DNA of 21,407 nucleotides from Pseudomonadales bacterium. GTDB taxonomy: Bacteria > Pseudomonadota > Gammaproteobacteria > Pseudomonadales > JAHEIH01. Below are positions 8,797 through 16,677 of this stretch, one piece after another. Each line of letters begins with the position of its first letter. Within the stretch, counting starts at the first letter, position 1. The DNA is taken from positions 1 to 21,407 of the forward strand of contig JALRIU010000252.1 of NCBI GenBank assembly GCA_023255355.1. The letters run 5' to 3'. The notes under the pieces were generated by a model. That model made no database searches, had not been told where the DNA came from, and worked only from the letters and a program-made list of their open reading frames with translations. Both the position numbers and the translations under genes were made by a program.

Positions 8797-8883
8797 ACAT
8801 GGTCCAAAAGAAAATTAAATGGTTAGGCATGTATTGCAGCGCATAAAGGCGTAAATAACGACGTCCGAATGTATTAAGAGATC
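8797..8883. other. 87-bp gap between transporter and thioesterase genes
   Basis: No recognisable gene, hairpin or clear promoter was found in this gap. Read-through from the transporter gene into the thioesterase gene is plausible but not demonstrated. Confidence 0.4.
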
Positions 8884-9798
8884 TTACGTTGATGCGTTGG
8901 CGAGTTTTGCTTTTTTGTAGTTTTGATGCGCATTGATCGAGATGACGACGCCAGAAAAAAGAATCAAACCCATACCTATAAAGGTCCAGGTGTTTGGTAG
9001 TTGCTCAAAGAAAATCCATCCTAGCAACGCTGCCCAAATAAGGTGCACATAATTAATTGGGGCTAATAGCGAGGCGGGTGCCTCTTTATAAGCGGCTGAG
9101 AAACAGCCATGGGCCAATGAAGCAATTGTGCCAAGCAAAACCATCATGCCTAAATCGAATGCGGTGGGCATAATGTTATCGCCTAACTGTGGCAGAGCAG
9201 CTAAACAGAACACCACTGCACCACTCGCATTGACATAAAACAGCATGGTCATATTGCTTTCTGTGCCTGCAATTTTGCGGGTGATGACATGAAAAATAGC
9301 GATGGTAAATGCATTTGAAATTGCACAGGCAACGCCAATTGGGTTTAAATTTCCACTCAATTTGAGGATAAGCAGAACCCCGCTAAAGCCAACAGCTGTC
9401 ATCATCCAGTTTAAAGGTGTGACCTTTTCACCCAAGAAAAATACTGACAGTGCAATGACGATAAAGGGGTTTAGATAAAGGATTGCGATCGTTTCACCAA
9501 GTGGCATAACCTTCAATGCATAGGTCACAGTAAACGAGCCTATACACATCAAGCCGCCGCGTATGAGCAGAATTTTAGGATTGTTAGCCCGCCAAAGACG
9601 TGTACCCTTATTGGGAAAAATAAAGACAAACAGCACAACTAAGCTAGCGATATAGCGCACAGCGATAATTTCTGAAATTGGGTAGCGCTGTGCTAGATAT
9701 TTGGTCAGCACATCACATATCGCAAAACATAACACGGCCAACATAACAAACATGACGCCACGCCAAAGCTTGCCATGATAGGGTGTTTGTATCGTCAT
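8884..9798 (-). CDS. EamA/DMT superfamily inner-membrane transporter (RhaT/YdcZ-like permease)
   Basis: A 304-residue protein with two repeated EamA domains and about ten transmembrane helices; the first begins at VMFVMLAVLCFAICDVLTKY (16-35). The patterns MPLGETIAILYLNPFIVIALSVFFLGEKV in the first repeat and ASLLAPINYVHLIWAALLGWIFFEQLP in the second are typical of DMT permeases, which often export amino acids or metabolites. The start is ATG at 9798 with AGGA 8 nt upstream. This SD directly abuts the T-tract of the terminator of the preceding molybdoenzyme operon, leaving almost no leader. The hydrolase and thioesterase genes follow downstream. The substrate is not predictable from sequence. 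Confidence 0.9.
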   Translation of the reverse strand: MTIQTPYHGKLWRGVMFVMLAVLCFAICDVLTKYLAQRYPISEIIAVRYIASLVVLFVFIFPNKGTRLWRANNPKILLIRGGLMCIGSFTVTYALKVMPLGETIAILYLNPFIVIALSVFFLGEKVTPLNWMMTAVGFSGVLLILKLSGNLNPIGVACAISNAFTIAIFHVITRKIAGTESNMTMLFYVNASGAVVFCLAALPQLGDNIMPTAFDLGMMVLLGTIASLAHGCFSAAYKEAPASLLAPINYVHLIWAALLGWIFFEQLPNTWTFIGMGLILFSGVVISINAHQNYKKAKLANAST

Positions 9799-9809
9799 TA
9801 TGTAATCCT

Positions 9810-9840
9810 AAAAAAAGATCTCCCGCCTAGGGCGGGAGAT
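9810..9840 (-). terminator. Rho-independent terminator after the molybdoenzyme operon
   Basis: A perfect 10-bp GC-rich stem (ATCTCCCGCC at 9818-9827 pairing with GGCGGGAGAT at 9831-9840) with a 3-nt loop is followed on the minus strand by one C and then seven T (9816-9810). It lies 7 bp after the molybdopterin-subunit stop and 11 bp before the start codon of the DMT transporter gene. It is a textbook intrinsic terminator for the upstream operon. Confidence 0.92.
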
Positions 9841-9847
9841 TTAAAAG

Positions 9848-12097
9848 TTAAGACTTTAACGTCTCTAAATCGGTAATGAAAGGTTGATTACGGAACCTAT
9901 GCCCGGTTGCCTTATACATTGCGTTGGCCAAAGCGGGAGGTGTCGGTGGCATGGGTGGTTCGCCCAGTCCCGTTGGACCATGTTCATTTTTGACAAAGTG
10001 AACATCGATAGCACGTGGTGATTCATTTATCCGAACCATACGGTAGGTATCGAGGTTTTTATGTTGGGGTTGTCCTTCAACAAAGGTCATTTCGCCAAAC
10101 ATCGATATTCCAACGCCATCAACGATACCGCCTTGTGCCATGTTTATGGCGCCTTCATAGTTAACGACCTGGCCACAATCCAATGCGGAGGTCACACTGT
10201 TAATCACCGGCAAACCATTTTTCATGTCGATATCAACAATGTTGCAGCAGTATGAGTTATGACAGAAATAAGCGGCGACGCCCATGTTCTTATCACCGCG
10301 ATTATTCCAGTCCGACTTATCTCGAGCGAGTTCAAGCACACTCGCATAGCGGACTGCGTCATAATCATTATCAGTGCCAACTGGATTTTCTTGTGCGCGT
10401 TTTAATAAATCTAAACGCATCTGAATCGGATCAGCGCCCATCGCCTCTGCCAGTTCATCTAAGAATGATTGTTCAGCAGATGCCATAAAGTTGGAGTTAG
10501 GTGCACGGAATGCGCCCACTGTGATGTTTGAAACATTCGGTGATTCTTCCCATAGGTAGTTATCAATGGCTCCCGCAGGGAAACGGTTGGGGAAACTACA
10601 GGCCTCTGGGGTACCCGCTGAGCGCACGTGATAGCCAATAATCTTGTTGTTGGCATCCAGTGCAGCGCGCATTTTAATGGTATAGCTAGGGCGATAAACA
10701 CCAACAGTCATATCGTCTTCACGAGTATAAATCAGATGAACAGGACGTTTTACTCGTTGCGAAATCAGTGATACTTCAGTGGCCCAGTGTGGGTATAAGC
10801 GACGGCCGAAACCACCACCCATGCGGGTCATCTTGAAATCAATTTTTTCGGCGGGTAAGCCAATGTGGGCAGCAACCGTATTATGAATAAGCATTGGTCC
10901 CTGATGTGGGCCAATAAGCATAGCAGAATCTTCTTTTACATCGGCGTAGAAGTTCATCGGCTCTAACGTGTTATGGGCCAAGAATGGTGCGTGGTAGGTG
11001 TGTTCTACCACTTTGGCGGCATTGGCAAAAGCAGCCATGGGATCACCATCTTTGCGCTTGGTTTCCATCTCGCCAGTTTCTACCATGGCAGCCATGATTG
11101 CATTATGCGTTGCGGTATCTTCAAGACCTTTAGGCACCGTCACTTTATTTTGGTTGCCGAAGAAGTCACTGCTGGTAAAGCTGTAGCTATCTTCAACTTT
11201 CCAGTTAACTTTGAGGGCTTTTTTGGCCTTCATTAATTGCCAAGTATGGTCCCCAACAATGGCGATTACTTCACGGAAAGCTGCTACATCCGAAAAGCCG
11301 CGCACCAAGTCGTCAGGATACATTTTGATGGTAAATACATCGTGTATACCAGGCATGCGCTTTACGCTTTCTGCATCAAAACTATCTACAGTAAGGCCAA
11401 AGGCCGGTGCATGAACGACCACTGCACGTAGCATATCTTTTTCGCGTACGTCGATACCGAACAACGAGTCGCCTTTGACAACTTGTGACCCAGTTAGGTT
11501 TTTGCGTGATGTGCCAATGATGCTGAAATCTTTTTTATCTTTCAGAGCAACCTTCTCTGGAACAGGAAGTATTGCCGCAGCGGCCGCCATTTCGCCATAG
11601 GTTGCCGTTTTGCCACCGCTATGACTGAGTACCGAGTTAGCTGCGTTGACGTCCTCAACAGGCACGTTCCAAGCGTTTGCAGCGGCTGTTTTAAGCATAT
11701 GTAATGCCGTCGCACCAGCCATTCTAAGACCAGGATAGTTCATACTGGTTGACCAGCTGCCGCCTGATAATTGCATTTTGTAGCGCGATTGGTCATAGGG
11801 TGCAGTAACAGAGGTTACGTCTTCCCAGTTTGCCTCTAGCTCTTCAGCAGCGATCATTGGAAAGGTGGTCATCAAACCTTGTCCAAATTCTGGGTTTTGA
11901 ACTCGAACTTGGATCGCACCAGAAGGTTGAATGGATAACACGGCATTTAGCTCAAACCATTCGCTTGGGGCACTTTTTGCATCTGCTGCTAATGCGTTCG
12001 GGGCAGTCGCTAAGTTAAAACTTAACGCTAAACCACCACCTGCTGCGCTGGCTTTTAAGAAAGAACGTCTTCCGAAGGAGGTTTTTAAAATTTCCAT
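9848..12097 (-). CDS. Molybdopterin-binding large subunit of xanthine dehydrogenase-family oxidoreductase (isoquinoline 1-oxidoreductase beta-like)
   Basis: Start ATG at 12097 (MEILKTSFGRR), with AGGAGA 5 nt upstream, gives 749 residues; longer in-frame readings run into the Fe-S subunit gene. A twin-arginine signal, GRRSFLKAS (9-17) plus a hydrophobic stretch ending ALA, marks Tat export. Molybdenum-hydroxylase features include NPEFGQGLMTTFPMIAAEEL, the GGGFGRR cofactor motif and the C-terminal GLGEPP with active-site Glu E713. The single-chain form with a duplicated Moco domain and a Tat signal is characteristic of IorB-like enzymes, which hydroxylate N-heteroaromatics or oxidise aldehydes in the periplasm. 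It pairs with the 2Fe-2S subunit 10 bp upstream, which has no signal and would be exported as a passenger. No cytochrome partner is encoded next to it. The substrate is unknown. Confidence 0.92.
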   Translation of the reverse strand: MEILKTSFGRRSFLKASAAGGGLALSFNLATAPNALAADAKSAPSEWFELNAVLSIQPSGAIQVRVQNPEFGQGLMTTFPMIAAEELEANWEDVTSVTAPYDQSRYKMQLSGGSWSTSMNYPGLRMAGATALHMLKTAAANAWNVPVEDVNAANSVLSHSGGKTATYGEMAAAAAILPVPEKVALKDKKDFSIIGTSRKNLTGSQVVKGDSLFGIDVREKDMLRAVVVHAPAFGLTVDSFDAESVKRMPGIHDVFTIKMYPDDLVRGFSDVAAFREVIAIVGDHTWQLMKAKKALKVNWKVEDSYSFTSSDFFGNQNKVTVPKGLEDTATHNAIMAAMVETGEMETKRKDGDPMAAFANAAKVVEHTYHAPFLAHNTLEPMNFYADVKEDSAMLIGPHQGPMLIHNTVAAHIGLPAEKIDFKMTRMGGGFGRRLYPHWATEVSLISQRVKRPVHLIYTREDDMTVGVYRPSYTIKMRAALDANNKIIGYHVRSAGTPEACSFPNRFPAGAIDNYLWEESPNVSNITVGAFRAPNSNFMASAEQSFLDELAEAMGADPIQMRLDLLKRAQENPVGTDNDYDAVRYASVLELARDKSDWNNRGDKNMGVAAYFCHNSYCCNIVDIDMKNGLPVINSVTSALDCGQVVNYEGAINMAQGGIVDGVGISMFGEMTFVEGQPQHKNLDTYRMVRINESPRAIDVHFVKNEHGPTGLGEPPMPPTPPALANAMYKATGHRFRNQPFITDLETLKS

Positions 12098-12107
12098 ACT
12101 GTTCTCC

Positions 12108-12569
12108 TTATGCTTTAGCTGCAGTTTTGATGGCTTCACGGATACGCGTGTAGGTCCCGCAGCGACAAATATTTCCTTGCATAAACGCGTCGATATCAGC
12201 ATCACTAGGGTTTGGATTTTGCGAGAGTAATGCGGCAGCAGACATCATTTGGCCAGGCTGACAATAACCACATTGTGCAACATCATGTGCCAGCCAGGCT
12301 TCTTGTACAGGATGGAGTTTGGTTGCGTCGTAGGCTAAACCTTCTATCGTGGTGATATTGGCTTCACCCACGGCCGAGACTGGCAGTTGGCATGAACGAA
12401 CCGCCGCGCCATTGATATGTACTGTGCATGCACCGCAAGCGCCTGCACCGCAGCCAAATTTGGTACCTACCATGTCGAGTGAGTCACGTAACACCCAAAG
12501 CATTGGTGTATCAGGGTCGACATCGACGACGATGTTTTGGTTATTAATATTGAGCGAATACGTAGTCAT
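12108..12569 (-). CDS. 2Fe-2S small subunit of molybdenum hydroxylase (IorA/CoxS-like)
   Basis: A 153-residue protein with both expected clusters. The plant-ferredoxin-type N-terminal domain uses C40, C45, C48 and C60 (FGCGAGACGACTVHING, then RSC). The C-terminal helical domain uses C100, C103, C135 and C137 (QCGYCQPGQM and ICRCGTYTRI). It carries electrons from the Mo centre of the large subunit to an external acceptor. No signal peptide is present, so assembly with the Tat-bearing partner should occur in the cytoplasm. GAGG lies 6 nt before the ATG at 12569. The gene is 12 bp downstream of the cytidylyltransferase gene and 10 bp upstream of the large-subunit gene, inside a single operon. 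Length and motifs are normal for the family. Confidence 0.95.
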   Translation of the reverse strand: MTTYSLNINNQNIVVDVDPDTPMLWVLRDSLDMVGTKFGCGAGACGACTVHINGAAVRSCQLPVSAVGEANITTIEGLAYDATKLHPVQEAWLAHDVAQCGYCQPGQMMSAAALLSQNPNPSDADIDAFMQGNICRCGTYTRIREAIKTAAKA

Positions 12570-12581
12570 AGGTTACCTCGA

Positions 12582-13151
12582 TTAAATTGTGGCGTTCATT
12601 GATGCCAAGTCTTCAACAGTATCGATATCAATCGCTGCTGATGGAATGTCTATAGTTGTTATTGAAACACAATCTTGCAAAATTTGTTTAGCGCCATTGT
12701 CGCCTTGCAGCGATTTTAATGCTGGCCATTGCTGTTGGGCAAAGATGGCGGGGACACCAAGACTGTTATTGTAGGTTGCACAAACAGTCTTATTACCGTC
12801 AAAGTTTGCCAGCAATCGTTGAATGTCTTCATTTTGTAATGCAGCCTGATCGCCTAATACGATAAGTAGTCCGTCGATACTTTCATCGATAGCTCTTGTA
12901 GCAAAAGCAATTGAAGATCCCAAACCTTCTCGCCAAAGTGGATTATACGTGATTTGCGCCCCACTGGGTTTGGCGTTTTTATGCTGCCCATGCCAGGCGC
13001 CACTAATGATATTAATATCAGTAATACTGTTGGCTAGAAGAATATCGGTGAGGTGTTGCAAAATAGTTTTGCCATTAACGATTTGAAGGTGTTTACAGGC
13101 TCCAAAGCGGCTTGCTTCACCGGCTGCCATTATTAGTGCTGCTATCTTCAT
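12582..13151 (-). CDS. mocA: MocA-like molybdenum cofactor cytidylyltransferase (MobA-like NTP transferase)
   Basis: A 189-residue nucleotidyltransferase. The N-terminal LIMAAGEASRFGACK (6-20) is the NTP-binding loop and Lys of the MobA/MocA fold. WREGLGSSIAFA and LLIVLGDQAAL carry the further nucleotide and metal-binding parts. In this context it most likely makes molybdopterin cytosine dinucleotide, the cofactor form used by many bacterial aldehyde and isoquinoline oxidoreductases. The ATG overlaps the end of the XdhC-like gene by 4 bp (ATGA), and the Fe-S subunit gene starts 12 bp downstream. The C-terminal DIPSAAIDIDTVEDLA is typical of the family. A purely sugar-nucleotide role is unlikely given the neighbours. 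The symbol is based on similarity and context, not on a tested activity. Confidence 0.88.
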   Translation of the reverse strand: MKIAALIMAAGEASRFGACKHLQIVNGKTILQHLTDILLANSITDINIISGAWHGQHKNAKPSGAQITYNPLWREGLGSSIAFATRAIDESIDGLLIVLGDQAALQNEDIQRLLANFDGNKTVCATYNNSLGVPAIFAQQQWPALKSLQGDNGAKQILQDCVSITTIDIPSAAIDIDTVEDLASMNATI

Positions 13152-14137
13152 ATTAAAATACCGCTCATCGATTCACCTGTTCGTCCACCAAAGGCTGCTT
13201 GGCATTCAGCAAGGATAGATAAGGCAATCGTTTCTGGCAAGGTTCCACCAATACTCAAGCCCGCAGGTCCTGCTAGGTTTTTGGGACGATCAATGTTGGC
13301 AGCCTCTAATACTTGTACTAGCCTATGTTCAGGGCCGAGTAGCGCGAGGTAGGCAGGTTTTTTAGGTGCCAGTATAGCGAGAATTTCAGCATCAAGGCTA
13401 ACGCTGTGGGTCATGGCTATAGCCCCGTCACAAGGACGCAATTTTAAAAATGCGTCAACTTCACTAGCTGGCCCGCTAAATAAATTATTGACCTTAACAA
13501 AATGTTCTTTGCGGCCGTGAGCCGGTCGAGGATCCCACAGTGAAATTGTCCAGCCCAGTGTGTGGGCAAGTTCTACCAATGGGCGAGCGTCAATGCCTCC
13601 GCCTGCAATAAATAAGTGGGGAGCAGGTGCAGTGGCAATAGTGAGTCGATTTTCAATGAACGTGAATGGCTTACTGCTTTTGTTTGCTGGCGTCACACAT
13701 GCGGCATGATCACACGGGCTCAAGCCAGTCCCAATAGTTAGTGAATAGTCTGCGGTTTTATTTGCTTCGAGCGATGCCAGTAAGACCGGAAGTTCAAGGT
13801 AATCATTGTCTTGATTGATGACCTGCAACATGATGTCAACTTTGCCACCGCAGCCAATGCCCATTTGAAACGACATGTCGTCTTCGTCGGTGCCATCATA
13901 GGTGATTATGGTTGATCGTTTGCTGGCCATGATACGTCGAGCCTTGCCATGTAAGTCAGATTCTAAACAGCCGCCGCTTAGCATGCCAAGTTGTTGGCCT
14001 TCAGAACCAAAAAACATCAACGCGCCTGCTTTGCGATAGGCAGATCCTGCCGTTTGGTAAAGCACACCCAGCACCCACTCGCTTTGGTCGCGATGGGGAT
14101 ACCATTGTTGTAGCAGGCTAATAAGTTGTTGGCTCAT
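13148..14137 (-). CDS. XdhC/CoxI family molybdenum cofactor insertion/sulfuration chaperone
   Basis: About 329 residues from the ATG at 14137; a TTG 12 bp upstream is an alternative, and neither start has a convincing SD. The N-terminal XdhC_CoxI domain shows LYQTAGSAYRKAGA (26-39), GMLSGGCLESD (51-61) and MGIGCGGKVDIML. The C-terminal Rossmann-like XdhC domain includes HLFIAGGGIDARPLVELAHTLGW and ends with LAGPAGLSIGGTLPETIALSILAE. XdhC proteins bind the Mo cofactor, promote its sulfuration and deliver it to the apo-enzyme, so this is the dedicated maturation factor for the two structural genes downstream. It is the first gene of the four-gene operon and overlaps mocA by 4 bp. Its start lies only about 8-19 bp below a strong terminator. 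Confidence 0.9.
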   Translation of the reverse strand: MSQQLISLLQQWYPHRDQSEWVLGVLYQTAGSAYRKAGALMFFGSEGQQLGMLSGGCLESDLHGKARRIMASKRSTIITYDGTDEDDMSFQMGIGCGGKVDIMLQVINQDNDYLELPVLLASLEANKTADYSLTIGTGLSPCDHAACVTPANKSSKPFTFIENRLTIATAPAPHLFIAGGGIDARPLVELAHTLGWTISLWDPRPAHGRKEHFVKVNNLFSGPASEVDAFLKLRPCDGAIAMTHSVSLDAEILAILAPKKPAYLALLGPEHRLVQVLEAANIDRPKNLAGPAGLSIGGTLPETIALSILAECQAAFGGRTGESMSGILI

Positions 14138-14144
14138 ATATTTT

Positions 14145-14187
14145 TGCAAAAATTGCCTAAAGACCTGCCGTTAATGCAGGTCTTTAG
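14145..14187 (-). terminator. Rho-independent terminator after the GH3 gene
   Basis: A 12-bp perfect stem (CTAAAGACCTGC at 14157-14168 with GCAGGTCTTTAG at 14176-14187) and a 7-nt loop are followed on the minus strand by GCAATTTTT. It lies 23 bp after the GH3 stop and ends just before the XdhC-like start codon. The T-run begins about five bases after the stem, so termination may be partial. The role as GH3 terminator is the simplest reading. Confidence 0.82.
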
Positions 14188-14210
14188 AGCTAATTTAACT
14201 ATATTTACAA

Positions 14211-16571
14211 TTACCATTGGTTTTTTTGATAACGTTCGGTTCGTGCATCTTTTATCACGCCTGACCAATTTAAGCCAAATCCAAAGTCGTAATCGTTGCC
14301 CATGCTATCGACATAGGTCGTCAAATCCATGGGCGTATCTTCTTCATTGGCTTCGACAGTTTCCATATCAACAGGCATTTGCATGGGTAGCAAAGCACTA
14401 GGTTCTGCGCGGCCAGTAATGATGTCCTGGATAGCACTGATTTGTACACCAAATTCAACCAAAATGCCGTCGACTAGGGGTTCAATAGGTTTAAACACCA
14501 TCGGGTTTGTCGCGCTGACAACTAGAATCACAGGCTTATCACCTACCTGCTTACGAATATCTTGTAGCATCGGTAAATCTGGGTAACTATTGGACACTGC
14601 CCGCTTGCCGCGGTAAGAGCGGTTAGTTATTTCGGGATCTACTACAGGATCGCCCGCTGCAATACTTTGCGCGCGTGCGTTAGTGGCGACATAGTCTTCA
14701 TGTTGCAGACTTATAGGTAAGTAACCATTACCACCATTAGCACGATCTTGTTTTGAGTAAGGGTCACTGACGGGGCTTTTTACGAAGGCCAGCACAAAGT
14801 CAGCTTCATCAATGTTATCAGTGACTGTGAAGTCCTTCTCTAACAGTTTGCGATCTACAGGATATTTGGTGACTTCAGGTTCTGGAAAGCCAAAAAAGTT
14901 TAAGTGTTCAGGCGTGGTTATCTGCGGAACATAAACGACTTTTTTATCTTCTTTTAAAGGCAGAACGCCATCATTTTTCAGCATGATGATGGATCTTAGC
15001 TGAGCTTCATAACCTGCTTGCATGTACTCGGGCTTGCCAACATTTGCTGCTGAAGTTTCTGGGTTTAAGTAGGGACTTTCAAAAAGACCAACACGGAAGA
15101 TGTTCTTCAACAGTCGAACTGCCGAGCGTTCTATCCGTGCACGGGTAGCTTCTGCACCATATTTTTCTTCCAGCATGGCAAATGCTTCAAGTACTGGGCC
15201 TGACGCGTTGTTACCACCAAATTGATCTAGGCCGGCTTCTAGGACTTTAAAATGACGTTCGGCTAGCGTCAGTTTTTCAACGCCCCAGCTCTTGCCTGCA
15301 AAATCTGCTGGAGAGGCGCCTTCATCGCCGGTGATTAACCAGTCGGTGCAAACAACACCATCGTAACCATATTTTTCGCGCAACAAATCGGTGACGATAT
15401 ATTTGCTGAAACCGTTACCAACGTTTTCGCCATACGTCGTATCTTGGTCGAAAGAAATTGTGTAATAGGGCATTACCGCTGATGCTTTACCCGTTTTACC
15501 ATTCAATTTAAACGCACCATCTAGGAAAGGTTTCATATGCGTTTCAAAATGGCCGCCTGGATAAACTGCGAATTTGCCATAAGCAAAATGCCCATCACGG
15601 CCTGCTTCTTCAGGACCACCACTTGGCCAGTGTTTCACCATGGCGTTGACGCTCTGCCAGCCCCAACCATCGGCAATTTCTTGATCCGCTGCGCTGGTTT
15701 GGAAACCGTCAACATAAGCACGCGCCATATCAGTCGCTAAGGCGGGGTGCCCGCCAAAGGTACCATACATACGGTTCCAGCGAGGTTCTGTGGCTAAGTC
15801 GATTTGCGGTGAAAGGGCAGTGGTAATACCTAGCGCCCGATACTCCATTGATGCGATACGACCAAATTCTTCTGTAACAGCTGGATCAAACGTTGCAGCT
15901 AGGCCAATTTCTTCTGGCCATTGTGAAATAGTACCGCCAGAGCCAGCGTTATATTCAGCTTCTTTGCGAGCACCGTTGCGTGGGTCTGATGAATTATTTG
16001 CAGGAATACCAAAGCCAATACCTTCTGCTAGTTTCTGAAGGTTATTGTTCCACTTAGCTGCAATCGTTGGGCTTTCAACCGAGGTGAGTAACACATGACG
16101 CAGATGGTCTTCGGTGATGAATTTAAGCTGGCCATCAGATAATTCATCGGCGGTTTTGCCAGATTCAGCAAAGGGTTTACCACCGTAGGTGTCTGAAAAA
16201 TAGCCTCTAGGCGCTGCTGGAATAGATTGATGGCGGCTATAGAGCATTAAGCCGGCAATTTCTTCTTTACTTAACATGCTAGCTAGATTTTTGGCGCGGC
16301 TATCTGCATCAAGGCGCCAGTCTTCATAAGGATTTAATGCACCGTCGCGATTAAGATCTTTGAAAGGTAGTCCGTCGACTTCTATGATGCTTACACCCGA
16401 GGTTTTGGAATATGTAAGCAAAGGACCGTTCTCTACAGTGACTTGCATGATGTCACTGGTAAAGACGCTTTCTTGCCATTTAGGTGTAGACGCTTGTTTT
16501 TGATCACAGGCAGTAAGGGTTGTCGCAGCTACAAGAGTCGCGAGGGCTGTTTTAGTAAATGATGTATTCAT
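14211..16571 (-). CDS. Glycoside hydrolase family 3 lipoprotein (beta-glucosidase/beta-xylosidase-like)
   Basis: A 786-residue protein with a lipoprotein signal, LTAC (lipid Cys C22), so it should be anchored in the envelope. The GH3 catalytic (beta/alpha)8 domain spans about 85-460, with KHWPSGG (313-319) and the nucleophile region GYDGVVCTDW (402-411; candidate nucleophile D410). The second alpha/beta domain follows (about 510-720). Close to the N-terminus lies D-L-N-R-D-G-A-L-N-P-Y-E (72-83), which fits a 12-residue EF-hand calcium loop. GH3 enzymes release glucose, xylose or similar residues from the non-reducing ends of oligosaccharides. Proximity to the xylose genes favours xylosides, but glucosides cannot be excluded. 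SD AGG lies about 6 nt before the ATG. It follows the sugar symporter gene after 106 bp and has its own terminator. Confidence 0.93.
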   Translation of the reverse strand: MNTSFTKTALATLVAATTLTACDQKQASTPKWQESVFTSDIMQVTVENGPLLTYSKTSGVSIIEVDGLPFKDLNRDGALNPYEDWRLDADSRAKNLASMLSKEEIAGLMLYSRHQSIPAAPRGYFSDTYGGKPFAESGKTADELSDGQLKFITEDHLRHVLLTSVESPTIAAKWNNNLQKLAEGIGFGIPANNSSDPRNGARKEAEYNAGSGGTISQWPEEIGLAATFDPAVTEEFGRIASMEYRALGITTALSPQIDLATEPRWNRMYGTFGGHPALATDMARAYVDGFQTSAADQEIADGWGWQSVNAMVKHWPSGGPEEAGRDGHFAYGKFAVYPGGHFETHMKPFLDGAFKLNGKTGKASAVMPYYTISFDQDTTYGENVGNGFSKYIVTDLLREKYGYDGVVCTDWLITGDEGASPADFAGKSWGVEKLTLAERHFKVLEAGLDQFGGNNASGPVLEAFAMLEEKYGAEATRARIERSAVRLLKNIFRVGLFESPYLNPETSAANVGKPEYMQAGYEAQLRSIIMLKNDGVLPLKEDKKVVYVPQITTPEHLNFFGFPEPEVTKYPVDRKLLEKDFTVTDNIDEADFVLAFVKSPVSDPYSKQDRANGGNGYLPISLQHEDYVATNARAQSIAAGDPVVDPEITNRSYRGKRAVSNSYPDLPMLQDIRKQVGDKPVILVVSATNPMVFKPIEPLVDGILVEFGVQISAIQDIITGRAEPSALLPMQMPVDMETVEANEEDTPMDLTTYVDSMGNDYDFGFGLNWSGVIKDARTERYQKNQW

Positions 16572-16677
16572 GGCAAACCTGTTAGATTAATTTTGCCATT
16601 AATGTACCACAGTAACATTAAATGGATTGTCAGATGAGCGCCCATAATTTCCGGACAAACTATGGGCTTAGAGAGGG
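16572..16677. other. Intergenic region between symporter and GH3 genes
   Basis: The 106-bp gap holds two inverted repeats. TTAATGT-N9-ACATTAA (16599-16621) looks like a protein-binding site. GCCCATA (16640-16646) and TATGGGC (16661-16667) form a hairpin without a following T-run on the minus strand. A CTGACA (minus strand, 16633-16628) might be a -35, but no matching -10 is convincing. The GH3 gene may therefore have its own regulated promoter or be read from the xyl operon. Confidence 0.45.
16599..16621. promoter_or_regulatory. Candidate operator: 7-bp inverted repeat upstream of the GH3 gene
   Basis: TTAATGT (16599-16605) and ACATTAA (16615-16621) are perfect inverted arms around a 9-nt spacer, a centre-to-centre distance of about 16 bp. 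It lies 28-50 bp before the GH3 ATG, where a repressor or activator could act. The sequence differs from the candidate operator at xylB, so a different regulator may be involved. No regulator gene for it is in the window. Confidence 0.4.

Noticed and set aside
12098..12205. In-frame N-terminal extension of the molybdopterin subunit by 36 residues
   Set aside because: It would run into the Fe-S subunit gene, and the ATG at 12097 has a strong SD and is followed directly by a Tat signal.
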